Shown here: positions 54,380-64,000 of the stretch, in pieces
Position numbering within the stretch: the first letter of the stretch is position 1
How the letters are laid out: every line of letters starts with the position of its first letter
Source: Symsagittifera roscoffensis
Taxonomy: Eukaryota; Xenacoelomorpha; Acoela; Convolutidae
Assembly (NCBI RefSeq): GCF_963678635.1
Contig: NC_087068.1
Span: 51,872,731 to 51,936,730, forward strand
DNA: 64,000 nt
Reading direction: 5' to 3'
Made by a program: the position numbers and the translations under genes
Notes under the pieces: generated by a model
Database searches by the model: none
What the model was told of the DNA's origin: nothing
Seen by the model: the letters and a program-made list of their open reading frames with translations, nothing else

Positions 54380-56987
54380 AAAAATTTTAATTTTTCTCCA
54401 ACTCCTTTTTCTAATAACCTCAAATCAAAACATAAACCCTTCCCCCCGCACAGGACCACAAGATTTATTAGTAACACATTACGATTGTGAAGAAAACGAA
54501 CAAAAAACACTACACAAATATGCAATAAATCAAGTATCACAATGCGAAACAGAACCACAAGCCATAGAAACAACAAATGTAATAGCGACACTCTATTCAA
54601 AAGCCCGAGCAACTACAGTTATAGGATATAAATTCACAGCAACATTTTCTGAAAAGAAAGTACATTGTTCACAAGTCTCAAACGGAAATAAAAACCGACT
54701 TGACCATGAATCATTCTACCAGAGTAATATAGAACGACTTTTACATCTCAATCCCGAAGATTGTAAAAACGAGTTACTCCGACTAAACATCACAAAAAAT
54801 AAAAACACAGATAGAAAGTTAGTATATTTCCAAGTTTTTTCAGATTCTGTACATCAAGCAGAACTTGAAAGATATCAAGGACATATAAAATTAGATGAAA
54901 AGTACCCATATAACGGCGCACACGGACGATTAACCTATGACATGCACGATAAACACTGGATACCACACATTGGTATAAATAACCCATCAAACTGCAAAGC
55001 AGACACAAAAAATAAAGGATACCAAGAAATAATGTTTTTCGATTGGAAAATACAACTCGAAAAAATTCAACTCACACGAGATTTATCAGACAACACAATG
55101 ATCTATCAAGGAATTAGATTACCTTGTAAAAACGATCAAGGCTATTGTGACCCTACAACAAGAACACAAGCAACAATTGTTTGGTTCCCCGAAGACACAT
55201 GTACAACATTTCAAGTAGCAAAAATACACGCTCGTATGATAAAATTTCACGAAAAATATTTTATACAATCAATACCATATGAACAAGTAAATCCATTACG
55301 AAAAATAAGTTCTAATTTTAGAAACATTCATAATATAGAAAATAAATTAACACGTTTTCAAATATATCAAGAAAAAGAACTTGCATGTAAATACAGAAAC
55401 CCACTTCACAAAACACAATACTCCGAAATACTAGTTGAATACGAAAAAGGATTCGACATGACCACTGGAAAAACAAAAGTCGACCCATACGCCACAAGTC
55501 ATCCTCCAAATGAAGGAACATCATACATACCAGTTCATTTTCAAAAAAATACAGGTCAACCTGGTGGACATTTAAAGCCCCAAGACGATCAAAGCACACG
55601 TTTACAAGAACTATCACTAATGAATAGTACATATTTCGGTAATATCCACTATGATATTCACTTAGATATGAAACTAGACTACACGATTAGCCGAATTTTT
55701 CAAGAAATGTCACTCTCTGAATTAGTAACACTACACCAACTATGCTAATTAGAAAGAACACAAATATTACAATCACTTGCACTAGCAGTATTAAAAATAC
55801 CCTACGCAGGATATTTACTATCAGGAAATAGATCAAATTTTTTAGACTATGAAGGAAACATTTTATGGTTTTATACTTGTACCAAAAAAGTATCACCACT
55901 ATACGTTTTTGAAGACAAACGATGCTATAAAAGAATCCCTATCTTTTATAAGAACAAAGTACATTTCGTTGACACACTTTCAAGAAGAACCTATTTCTGG
56001 GATACCGCAGTCCCATGTGGATCAGAAAATAGCCACAATGTAGTACAACTAAACCCTGATGAAGATAAATATTACCTTCTCACCCCATATCCCACATTAA
56101 TGCAATCACTCAAAAAATTTTCACCAGAAAGCATTCGCGCTATCGCTCGAAACCCAAATATAGACTTACAATCAATAGGAATATACTCAAAATCAGATAT
56201 TCAACATCACATTAGAACACAACAATTCCAAGAATTATTAACACAAAAGGACACAATACAAAGACAATCAATTGACCAAAACTTACGCAAACTTGCCGAA
56301 ACCGCAGGATTTGCAGACATCTATACGCAAGACTATAGCGGATATTTTAAAGACATTAAAGATTATATATATCTAAACGGTGAAAAATACCGTCCCCAAG
56401 ATATATCACCTATCAATATTTTTAGCTTTGTTACACTCAAGAATGAAATTCTTGATTTTCTAGGATGGCCCTACTACATCTTAGAAAAACTGACTATTTT
56501 ATACGCAATGTTTAACTTTATTGGATTTCTTTTTTCACTCTTAAAAGGAATCTATAACACATCTGCTATACACACACAAGTCAATAGACAAGCAAGTGTA
56601 GCACGCATACTATTTGCAGGATTTTTTGGAATTTTTTCTACATCAATAAACAAAATTCTTTTAGATGCACAAATAAAAGAATACAACACAAAAATAGCAA
56701 CAAGACAGAACACATACGACGAAGAACATAACAATGTAGACACAACGCCAACAGCACCACAGTTACCACCTCTACCACATAACCATCCATTATCCCTAGT
56801 CCCACGTAATTTTCGAAACTTAGCAATAACACATAATCCAAATTTTAGACCAACCATATCACAAAGTCCCATCCAACATATAATGACACGCCACTCACAA
56901 GATGAAAATACTTATGAACAAATTATAGAACAACCCCATACCACCGCTTTTCAGTCTCAAAATAATAATTTTTTTAGCCCACGATGA
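54369..56987 (+). pseudogene. Envelope-like glycoprotein gene with one in-frame stop
   Basis: The ATG is followed by a hydrophobic signal-type segment (LKILIFLQLLFLIT). The ectodomain is rich in Cys and in Asn-X-Ser/Thr sites, with islands such as KKVHCSQVSNG and WFPEDTCTTFQVAK. A TAA at 55,746-55,748 interrupts the frame after 459 codons; the same frame then stays open to the TGA at 56,985-56,987, about 870 codons overall. Two hydrophobic segments (about 56,470-56,560 and 56,600-56,640) near the end are a likely membrane anchor, followed by a Pro/Gln-rich tail of about 100 residues. Envelope proteins let such elements pass between cells by fusion. The class is not certain: size and layout recall the herpesvirus gB-like (class III) envelopes reported in some metazoan errantivirus-like elements. 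As it stands the copy cannot make the full protein without readthrough. Confidence 0.75.
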
Positions 56988-58791
56988 GCCGACAACTTGG
57001 ATCCCTACACCGTTCAAATTCCCACCCAACCAACCTCACTACTCCAATTACAATAATACCACTTTTTGCTTTCCCGCCACCCGATTTCCCAACCAGTAAT
57101 GTAACATCAGGCATGAATTCCGATACTAATTCACACATCTCAGTTTTATATTGCACATCACAACTCAATAACCCGAATATTGAAACCCCCGATGAATTCG
57201 CCGACTCTGAACCATCTCCATCCAATAATTTTCACACCAACCCCTCAATTTTTTCCCACCCCCCTTTTCAACCAATGCTACCAAATAACCCCGTCCCCAC
57301 CAATTCTACACCCTCTTATGCTTCCCAAGTCACTCCAACCTATTCTTCACATCATTCAGACCGATCATCCAATTCTCCAGATACCCCCCAAATCTCCCCA
57401 GAACTAGATAATTTTATTACATTACAACAACAACCCTACCACCTTGATACCCCCACCATAAACCAAATTTCATCCACAATAGATTCATCCAACCCTCCTA
57501 CCCCTACACCCTCTTCAATTTATACCGAATCATTAGCACCATCATCCACATCTACTGAATCTTCACTCAGCACTAATAGAGCTTACCGCACTTTTAAAAG
57601 AAAGTTCCCCAACCATCCTTTCCCAGCAAAACCAGGAACAGCCCGTGAATATATAAATCACCTAAATCACACTAATACAAAAGAATTTTTAGCTATCACC
57701 TTACCCTCATTTCCACAATACACCTTAAACACCCCTCACGACACTAACGAGACACGAAACTTTGTAGACGAACACGTTTTAATGCCTACCCTTCCTTGGA
57801 CCTTATATTATCATTTTACTAATCCCCTTTGCTTACCTTTATCTAACACTCACATCGATATAGAACGAAATAAGGACATGCTATATCGACTCACTACACC
57901 ACTAACACCTAGACAATTTACTTACATCGGATATAAAAAATCACTAAAAACATACACTGCACCCCGAGCTAACGAATATACGCTAGAATATTACGATCAT
58001 AACATCATCAGAACTAACCAAGATCAATTCTTAGACGACGATCGCTTCGCTAACCCACAAATCACAGAAAAATTTTTCATTAAAACACCATATGTATTTA
58101 CACTCAATATCTTTGACCGCAAATTTGACCACATCATTTCAGAAGCACTAACAGACACACAAGCTTACGAAAGTTTTAAAGAACGCTTCCAAATATTTTC
58201 ACTAACCTTTCATTTCCTTGCACCACATGAAAGAGATTTGCACTGCTCACACGATATTATGTTGCGCACTAAACAAACTCACACATATACATATTATCGT
58301 TTTATCCAAAATCACTTCGACCTACACACCCCCTCCAGACAACCACACCACCGTTTTCAATTCATCAATTCCAAATACACCTCACCATTCTTTCTTAACT
58401 TCACATATTGCATTAAAGATACTAACCTTCATGGTATTCTTCGAAATTATGATCCCATAACCCAAATGTATATTTTTTGTCCCATCACCAAGACCTTCAA
58501 CGCAGAAGAATCCCGACCCTTTTTTCTCCCACACGAATTTGTTCAACCTATAGAAATCCCCATTTTAGAATTCATCCACAACACTAAATTCAATCACAAA
58601 TTATATAATCTAATCCAAAACACACCTTATGAGTTTGCAGTTGGCACTGAAGAACTAACCACCATTAAAGCACTTCAATTGCTCTGGCCACTGCTTCAAA
58701 CCAAAATATCATCCGCATCTTAGCTAAATTACTAACAACTTCAGATCTCATCCACGACATCTTCCCCCACGGTTTCTTCCCCGACGACTAA
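56984..58791 (+). CDS. Large unrecognised accessory ORF after env (579 codons, 56,984-58,723)
   Basis: The ATG overlaps the env stop as ATGA, a layout that allows termination-reinitiation. Residues 1 to about 200 are Pro/Ser/Thr/Asn-rich and probably disordered. Residues about 205-560 look globular, with many aromatic residues (LPWTLYYHFTNPLCLPLS, FERFQIFSLTFHF-like runs). There is no signal peptide or clear membrane helix. The frame ends at a TAG (58,721-58,723). A neighbouring frame from about 58,680 continues sensibly (IIRILAKLLTTSDLIHDIFP) to a TAA at 58,789-58,791, so a late frameshift may have cut about 25 residues. I recognise no family; it could be a matrix, regulatory or host-antagonising protein. 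Confidence 0.7.
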
Positions 58792-58794
58792 CAG

Positions 58795-58880
58795 GTAAGT
58801 ATGAACTATACATATTATTAACTAGTTAATAAAATTAGAAACTAACCATTCTTTATTCATGTCTTCTTTAGAATTTTAGC
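58795..58880 (+). other. Probable short intron after the last ORF
   Basis: CAG|GTAAGTATG (GT at 58,795-58,796) is a perfect donor. TTCTTTAG at about 58,865-58,872 or GAATTTTAG ending about 58,879 are acceptors, giving an intron of about 80 bases. It begins three bases after the alternative stop of the preceding ORF, so it would lie in the 3' untranslated region. Confidence 0.5.
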
Positions 58881-60019
58881 CTTCATCCAACGATCATCTG
58901 AAAAATTCACAAAAGAAAATGAAAATTAAAAATTTTTTCAAACTGTTTAAAACTCTATTAATTTTTTGCACCAAATAATTAAATAAAAATAATACCAATG
59001 CAATAATTTAATTTATAAATTTTTTCCAAATGCAGTAAATCTAATAATGATGAAAATTTGTAACTTAATTTTCCCCAACAACTAGCAGTAAAATTGAAAT
59101 TCTATGTAGTAAATTAATAAGAAGCAAATGCAGTACTAACCTTTTGATATTTTCATTCACTCGCACAAGAATTCTATCCAAATTCGCACAGCTCGCCCAC
59201 GAAGAATTGTTTAAATAATGAATTTCAGTTTCAAGCTTTCACTATAAACAACTCTAACACACGATAACAAGTTTCAAACTTTCCTTTAACCCGGTTGGAA
59301 AGGAATTATATACTAAACCAAACTAACCAACGCAGCTTACTAAACACCACAAATCATAAAATAACAGCATGACTAAGAAAAGAAAACCAACGGTACCCAA
59401 ACCGGATTAATCCAGCTTAAAACTGGATACTTTATTCTTTTGAAGACTATTATAAAGTCTAAGAAAGAAGTAATAAAACACAAAAAAGTCGCAAGACAAA
59501 CCCATACCAAAAACAGTTTGATTTTTGAAAAAGGGACACAACCAAAGTAACATCAGAAAGAACAACACAAAACCAACATAAAACGTTGTCACATAACAGG
59601 ACCTCTCACAAAAACCGCATGCAATCATACTCCCACTCCTGGCCTAACCCACCAGAAGAAGACGTCCTGAGCATGCTCTATAGCCGGCCTAACCCACCGC
59701 GCTACATCCACGCTTTGTGACCACACTCCTATTTTTAATAAGAGCTACTCAAGGGTGAGTAACTCTTCAAAATAACTGAACTAAAACAAAAAGCTTTTGT
59801 GAAAACAACTAACCAAAATCATAATTAAAAAACATTAAACTAATAAAAGTTTTATAAAATGTGAATTATATTATGCAATATATAGATCAGCATACAACAC
59901 CAAAGACGAACATCCAAAGACAAAATGAACCCACTACACTCGAAAAAGAATGGCCAACCACAATCAATATGCCGCCCACAATCACAACTCAAAGGATTTA
60001 GAGTACGACTTGACTTCGC
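58881..60019 (+). other. 3' noncoding region before the 3' LTR
   Basis: AT-rich at first, then less so from about 59,600. GGCCTAACCCACC occurs twice (about 59,641 and 59,686). A polypurine tract should lie at the LTR edge; the only purine run there, AGAAAAGGA at 60,020-60,028, is also present at the 5' LTR edge, so the true edge is unclear. No gene seen. Confidence 0.45.
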
Positions 60020-60791
60020 AGAAAAGGACTTCATTGAACTAGACCAATGACCACCTCGATGTTCAAGTATACGTACAGATCCGAGTAACCAGGCATCCCC
60101 TCCACGCACAATCTCCACGCCATTCCCAGACAAGATCAAAACACAAAGAAGTTCTCATCAATGAAACAGAAAAACCTGACATAGCCAACCATTCTGAAAT
60201 CAGATTTGAGTTTGTTGCGAAAACCCAGTCGTTGTCATGAGATGACACAACGATCGAACCTGGAACTTCTCTAACAAGAGAACCCAGAAGAAATATGATG
60301 TTCGCCAAACACCAACGTCCATCATCCATCCTTTGAATTACAGAAAGACTATTCTAAAAAACTCTGCAAAACCCGGATGGGTGGAACCTGATCTAAACTA
60401 CATTTTATGATTGGATAAATTAGATATTTTACCAATGTAAAGTATTTAATATTAACCAATCATGATCCATCTGACTAACAATCCACTTATTTGTAAGTGC
60501 TGAAATTACTTGTAATTTCAGCACCAGAGAGATTTGAATTTAACTTAGAAATTAGTTGACTCTCCAAGAAGACTTCAGCAACCGCAATAAACCAGTATAC
60601 CCTAGATCTATTGAGCCTAGCAGAGACTAGTTAAACAACCTGAGACTAGATAGTATAAGAGTAAGATAAGGATTGGTATTAGACTAAGAAGTTGCACGAA
60701 TCTATCCGGCCGAAAATAAGATAGCGTGACGAGCAGACGGTGTACCCTATCCGAAATTACTCTATGAGTTATACACTTCGGTCCTAACTCA
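60020..60791 (+). repeat. 3' LTR
   Basis: 772 bases, one difference from the 5' LTR. The short open frames that appear in both LTRs on the minus strand are shadows of repeat sequence. Confidence 0.95.
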
Positions 60792-62980
60792 AGAGGACCG
60801 TAAAGAACGCTCAAACTATTAGAATAAGCCTGAATTTTTTACAGTTGTTTTAAAAATGATTAACGAAAAACAAAAACTATCCAAATTTATTTTAATGATT
60901 TTTTTTTAACTTTTTTTTATTTTATTTTCTCAAGGCCAGGGAAGCGCTCGATAAATCTTCCACAATTTGCTTATCTTTGGTAGAACAAAGTTTTTAATAG
61001 CTTACATAACCGTTTTTTTTTTTTCATAAACGTAATGTTACTCGCTTTTTTTTGCTCATAATTACACGGAGATGTAAAAAATTTCCAATACGGCTTTTCT
61101 TGCCAGTGAGTAAACTGTTTGGGAAATTTTCCAGAAAATCGGATTCAGAATGCGCAGGCTATAATCTGTTTCATAACTGGACCCGTTTTGATTATTAATT
61201 GAAATATCTGATTTTGCTTGAAACAAACCAGTTAAACGTTTGTTTTCATTCGAGGTACCAATTCGAAACAAGGTACAAATGCAAGGATTTGAAAAAAAAA
61301 AGATTTTTCGTCGCTGAGCAATTCGGCTTAATATATTTATAAAAAATGGCTGAACTCAATTGAGATGGAGGGCCTTTTTAGTTATACGGCCCAAAAAGCA
61401 TTATTTATGCCATTTTGAAAGCTTGATCATGACGCTCGAATCTGATTGGTTGAAATTAATATCCCGCTACCATTTAAACCCCGCTATTTTTGTTTCTCAG
61501 CGGGCTTTAAGTCCGCTTTTGAAAGCATAATTCCAGCCCCATTTTCGCCTCCATTAACACTTATTGATTTGTGCTTATTGGAAAGCCTTATTGGCCTGCC
61601 ATTTGATCAATTAATGTGAAACCCCACAATGAACGGGCTTTTTTAACAAAAAAGTGCTTCGCTCAGCTTGAGATACATTAAAATATATATCATGGCAAGC
61701 TAGGCGGCATCTGCGCTACGATCGCTTGACAATCGATTTTTTTTAAGTAGCTATCAATAGAGACTTGAAAATATCTAACACAGGGGCGAAGCGGAGATTC
61801 GAACCACTTGCGATACAACAAATAAAAAAACATTAGTCGAAAAAAAATAAGTTGAAAATAGTTCTTCCAAAATTTATATCTTCGTATGTCTCGATAGAAG
61901 TTCAATCCCGATAGACGTCACGATAGAAGTCCCCTTAAAATTAGAATGAACAACACTTGCATTTCCAACTACCATGAAAAATCCTTACCGACCATCTTCA
62001 AGCAGAAAAAAAAACATTTACTGAATCTTTTCTAATCTTTCAAGTCCCCTCTGAAAGTAGAATGAACAATTGAATTTTTCTCGAACATTGTTCAATTTTA
62101 TTGTTACTGGAAAAAAACAAGGTCCGTCTAGGATTCGTCAACTGAGTTACCACTAGGCTAAGAAGATATTTAGAGAAATTAAGAGAAAAGAAGTAAGAAA
62201 ATAATGTGTAAGAAAAGTTGTATACGAGAAAAACTAGTCTTGTTCCCAATTACAAGACACTTGCTCTCGCAAGTGAAAATATTTCAATAAATATGAGGGA
62301 TACTAAAAAATGAGAGAATCAAAACAAGAAGAACCGGTGTCTGAGCAAGTACCACAGAATGTTCCGACCATTTTTAAAAACATTTCGGTTTTATTGTTCA
62401 TTTGTTTCAAATAAAAAGCGGTTTTAGAGCTGATCAAAATACTCGAGTTAATTAATTAAGCATAATCGACAGATGAAAATAAGCAAAATGAACAACTGAA
62501 AAAAAATGTCAAAAATTTTTTTTTTAAATTATTAGCGTAAATTTTTTATTCAGATAAAGAATTTTTTTTCGCTAAGAAAAAACGCCAAATGCAACTTACA
62601 AAACTAATTCACATGGAGTAAAACTACGTTTTTGTTTTCTGAAACGAGAATTTTTTTCAATACGTTTTTTTAGCTCGCTTTACTTGCGCAAAATTAGACC
62701 AAAAAAAAACAAAACGTTAACCGGTTGACCTGAACGTTGAAAACATTTGCTGCAAAACTTTTCATGTCGTTCGAATTACGACTGACAGGGTTTTACAACT
62801 TGACATACCTAGGAGCATTCTTATGATTATTTGTGGTACCTAATTTTGTGTGGAACCTCAAAACAAACTTTAACACCCGGAGACGAATTTCCTCCCGTGT
62901 CGAAGGTGGGAACAATAATTTGATCATTAAAACAGTTCCTTCAATCTATAGTTTTATGGGCAAAAACTCACATGCATAGT

Positions 62981-63150
62981 TAGGGAAGAATCATTGAACG
63001 CAAGGAGAATCATAGAACGCAAGGGAACAAACACAGAGTTGCAAAAGGGTCAATTCATGCAAGACAGCCATTTAGGAAAGAATCATTGAACCCAAGGAAA
63101 CAAAAACCGACAGTTGGAAAAGTGTCAATGCACGCAAAACAACAAATTCC
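62981..63150. repeat. Two-copy tandem repeat, unit about 90 bp
   Basis: TAGGGAAGAATCATTGAACG begins the first copy and TAGGAAAGAATCATTGAACC the second, about 91 bases later. Both continue through AAACA..ACAGTTG.AAAAG.GTCAAT..A.GCAA. Inside the first copy GAATCATTGAACGCAAG is itself repeated. Confidence 0.7.
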
Positions 63151-63432
63151 CTTGTTTTCTAGTTAAAATCTAATTGATCCAATTGCTAAGAAAAAAATCG
63201 CCACAACGCCCTTTGAACTTCAAGGACAAGTTATAGACATTTCAATTATTTTAACGCGATTTGAGAAAATTGATCACTAGGCAGGGTTAGCAATTTGTGT
63301 TTTTTTTTTTAAAACTAACAGTAAAACATAACAATTTTTTGAATGTTAACAAATCATCCCCCCTCAACGGACTGATTTTCAATCTGAATCAGTTAAATGC
63401 TGAGTTTTTTCAAGAAATAGCTAATAAGACAC

Positions 63433-63476
63433 GCTCGCTATGAAACGAAACTTTCGCTATGAAACGAAACTTTTCG
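63433..63476. repeat. Short tandem repeat
   Basis: TCGCTATGAAACGAAACTTT occurs twice in a row. Confidence 0.75.
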
Positions 63477-64000
63477 ACTAATCTTTCGAAATCGCTTTAT
63501 TTCTTCATCTTATCAGTAGTTAATTTTTTCTGAAGCCTTCTGAATTAAACTATTGAAAACGAGGAATCACAAGTTGGATTATTGCATTAAATGGTATGCT
63601 TCTACACACAACACATTGACTCAAAGTCCACACACGCCCACAAGAATTATTTCAAACAAATAAAGGTGGCATTTGAAGCAACTTAAAATTCAAATTCAAG
63701 TCTAAAACGATTTCCTAAATACTCATTAAAATACGTATAAAATTACAAAAGTTACATTGCATAATGAATGTTCGCAATAATAGTAGCCTCATTTCGTATG
63801 TTCTGTGTGCCTAATTCATACTCATAGCACCATTTGACTGCCTTTTTCTTGTTAGCTGAACTCTTTAGTAAATCGAGTAATCCAACAACCAGTTCCAGTC
63901 TAGAACAAGTCGGAAATAAATAGCCGCATCCTCATATTCCCAGAGGGAGTGGGATGTTCTTAGGGCAGACACGCTCAGCAACTTCACCGAATCTAAACAA

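Larger units (their letters stand above)
39560..60791 (+). mobile_element. Ty3/gypsy-type LTR retroelement with envelope-like and accessory ORFs, 21.2 kb
   Basis: Two direct LTRs of 772 bp (offset exactly 20,460) flank a primer-binding site, a leader ORF, an upstream ORF, gag-protease-RT-RNase H-integrase, small membrane ORFs, a Pro/Ser/Thr-rich ORF, an envelope-like gene and a further large ORF. The order RT-RNase H-integrase and the CCHC gag are those of Metaviridae. The LTRs differ at one base by my reading, so insertion is recent. About 1.94 kb of pol is duplicated in tandem. The outer limits are uncertain by a few bases: TCAAGA occurs at both ends (39,557-39,562 and 60,789-60,794) and is a candidate target duplication overlapping the repeat ends. 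Confidence 0.95.
60792..64000. other. Right flank, no gene recognised
   Basis: AT-rich DNA. CTGATTGGTTGAAATTAA near 61,441 is shared with the acyltransferase intron (about 30,526), suggesting a dispersed repeat. Minus-strand fragments resembling RNA polymerase III promoter boxes occur (TAGCCTAGTGG at 62,150-62,160; GGTTCGAATCT at 61,795-61,805), but no tRNA fold fits. The open frames are short and unconvincing. Confidence 0.45.

Noticed and set aside
57180-57407. 75-codon frame inside the post-env ORF
   Set aside because: It is a Pro/His/Ile-rich shadow of the Pro/Ser-rich coding sequence in another frame.
61780-61820. tRNA gene on the minus strand
   Set aside because: GGTTCGAATCT looks like a T-arm, but the flanking bases do not pair (AGTGG against CTCCG) and no acceptor or anticodon arm fits.
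1-64000. CRISPR arrays, bacterial operons or ribosome-binding sites
   Set aside because: No regular repeat-spacer array, and the spliced gene, LTR element and Maverick show eukaryotic DNA.

Overview
The window is AT-rich eukaryotic DNA, almost certainly from an invertebrate animal and most likely a nematode. The one host gene I can reconstruct well is a seven-exon acyltransferase-3/SGNH gene of the type expanded in nematodes (OAC family). It has a TTTTCAG acceptor 45 bases before its ATG. The Maverick proteins also look like those of nematode Mavericks. The species cannot be named from sequence alone.

Layout. 1-6.5 kb: gene-poor AT-rich DNA; 1.86-4.85 kb is an old colinear relic of part of the neighbouring Maverick. 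6,520-24,977: an 18.5-kb Maverick/Polinton with 6-bp target duplications (CTCAGT) and about 130-bp terminal inverted repeats. Its DNA polymerase B is on the minus strand; on the plus strand lie packaging ATPase, integrase, minor and major capsid proteins and an adenovirus-type protease. All are broken by stops, frameshifts and deletions. About 5 kb of the plus-strand block is tandemly duplicated. 25-26.1 kb: a possible small minus-strand membrane-protein gene. 27.5-38.6 kb: the OAC-like acyltransferase gene, with long introns holding MITEs and other repeats.

39,560-60,791: a very young Ty3/gypsy-type (Metaviridae) LTR element of 21.2 kb. Its two 772-bp LTRs differ at one position by my line-by-line reading. 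It carries a primer-binding site, two leader or upstream ORFs, a fused gag-protease-RT-RNase H-integrase frame, small membrane ORFs, a Pro/Ser/Thr-rich ORF without an early ATG, a large envelope-like glycoprotein gene and a further unrecognised 579-residue ORF. A 1.94-kb segment of pol is tandemly duplicated. Despite its youth this copy is damaged: Gly-to-Glu in the protease active site, pol frameshifts and an in-frame stop in env. 60.8-64 kb: flanking DNA with simple repeats and tRNA-like fragments, no convincing gene.

The genes fall into three unrelated units: a dead DNA virus-like transposon, a host membrane O-acyltransferase gene, and a recently inserted enveloped retroelement in the same orientation about 1 kb downstream of it. 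The most novel material is the set of accessory ORFs in the LTR element (41.6-42.0, 52.8-54.4 and 57.0-58.8 kb) and the bZIP-site array in the Maverick polymerase upstream region (9.00-9.16 kb).
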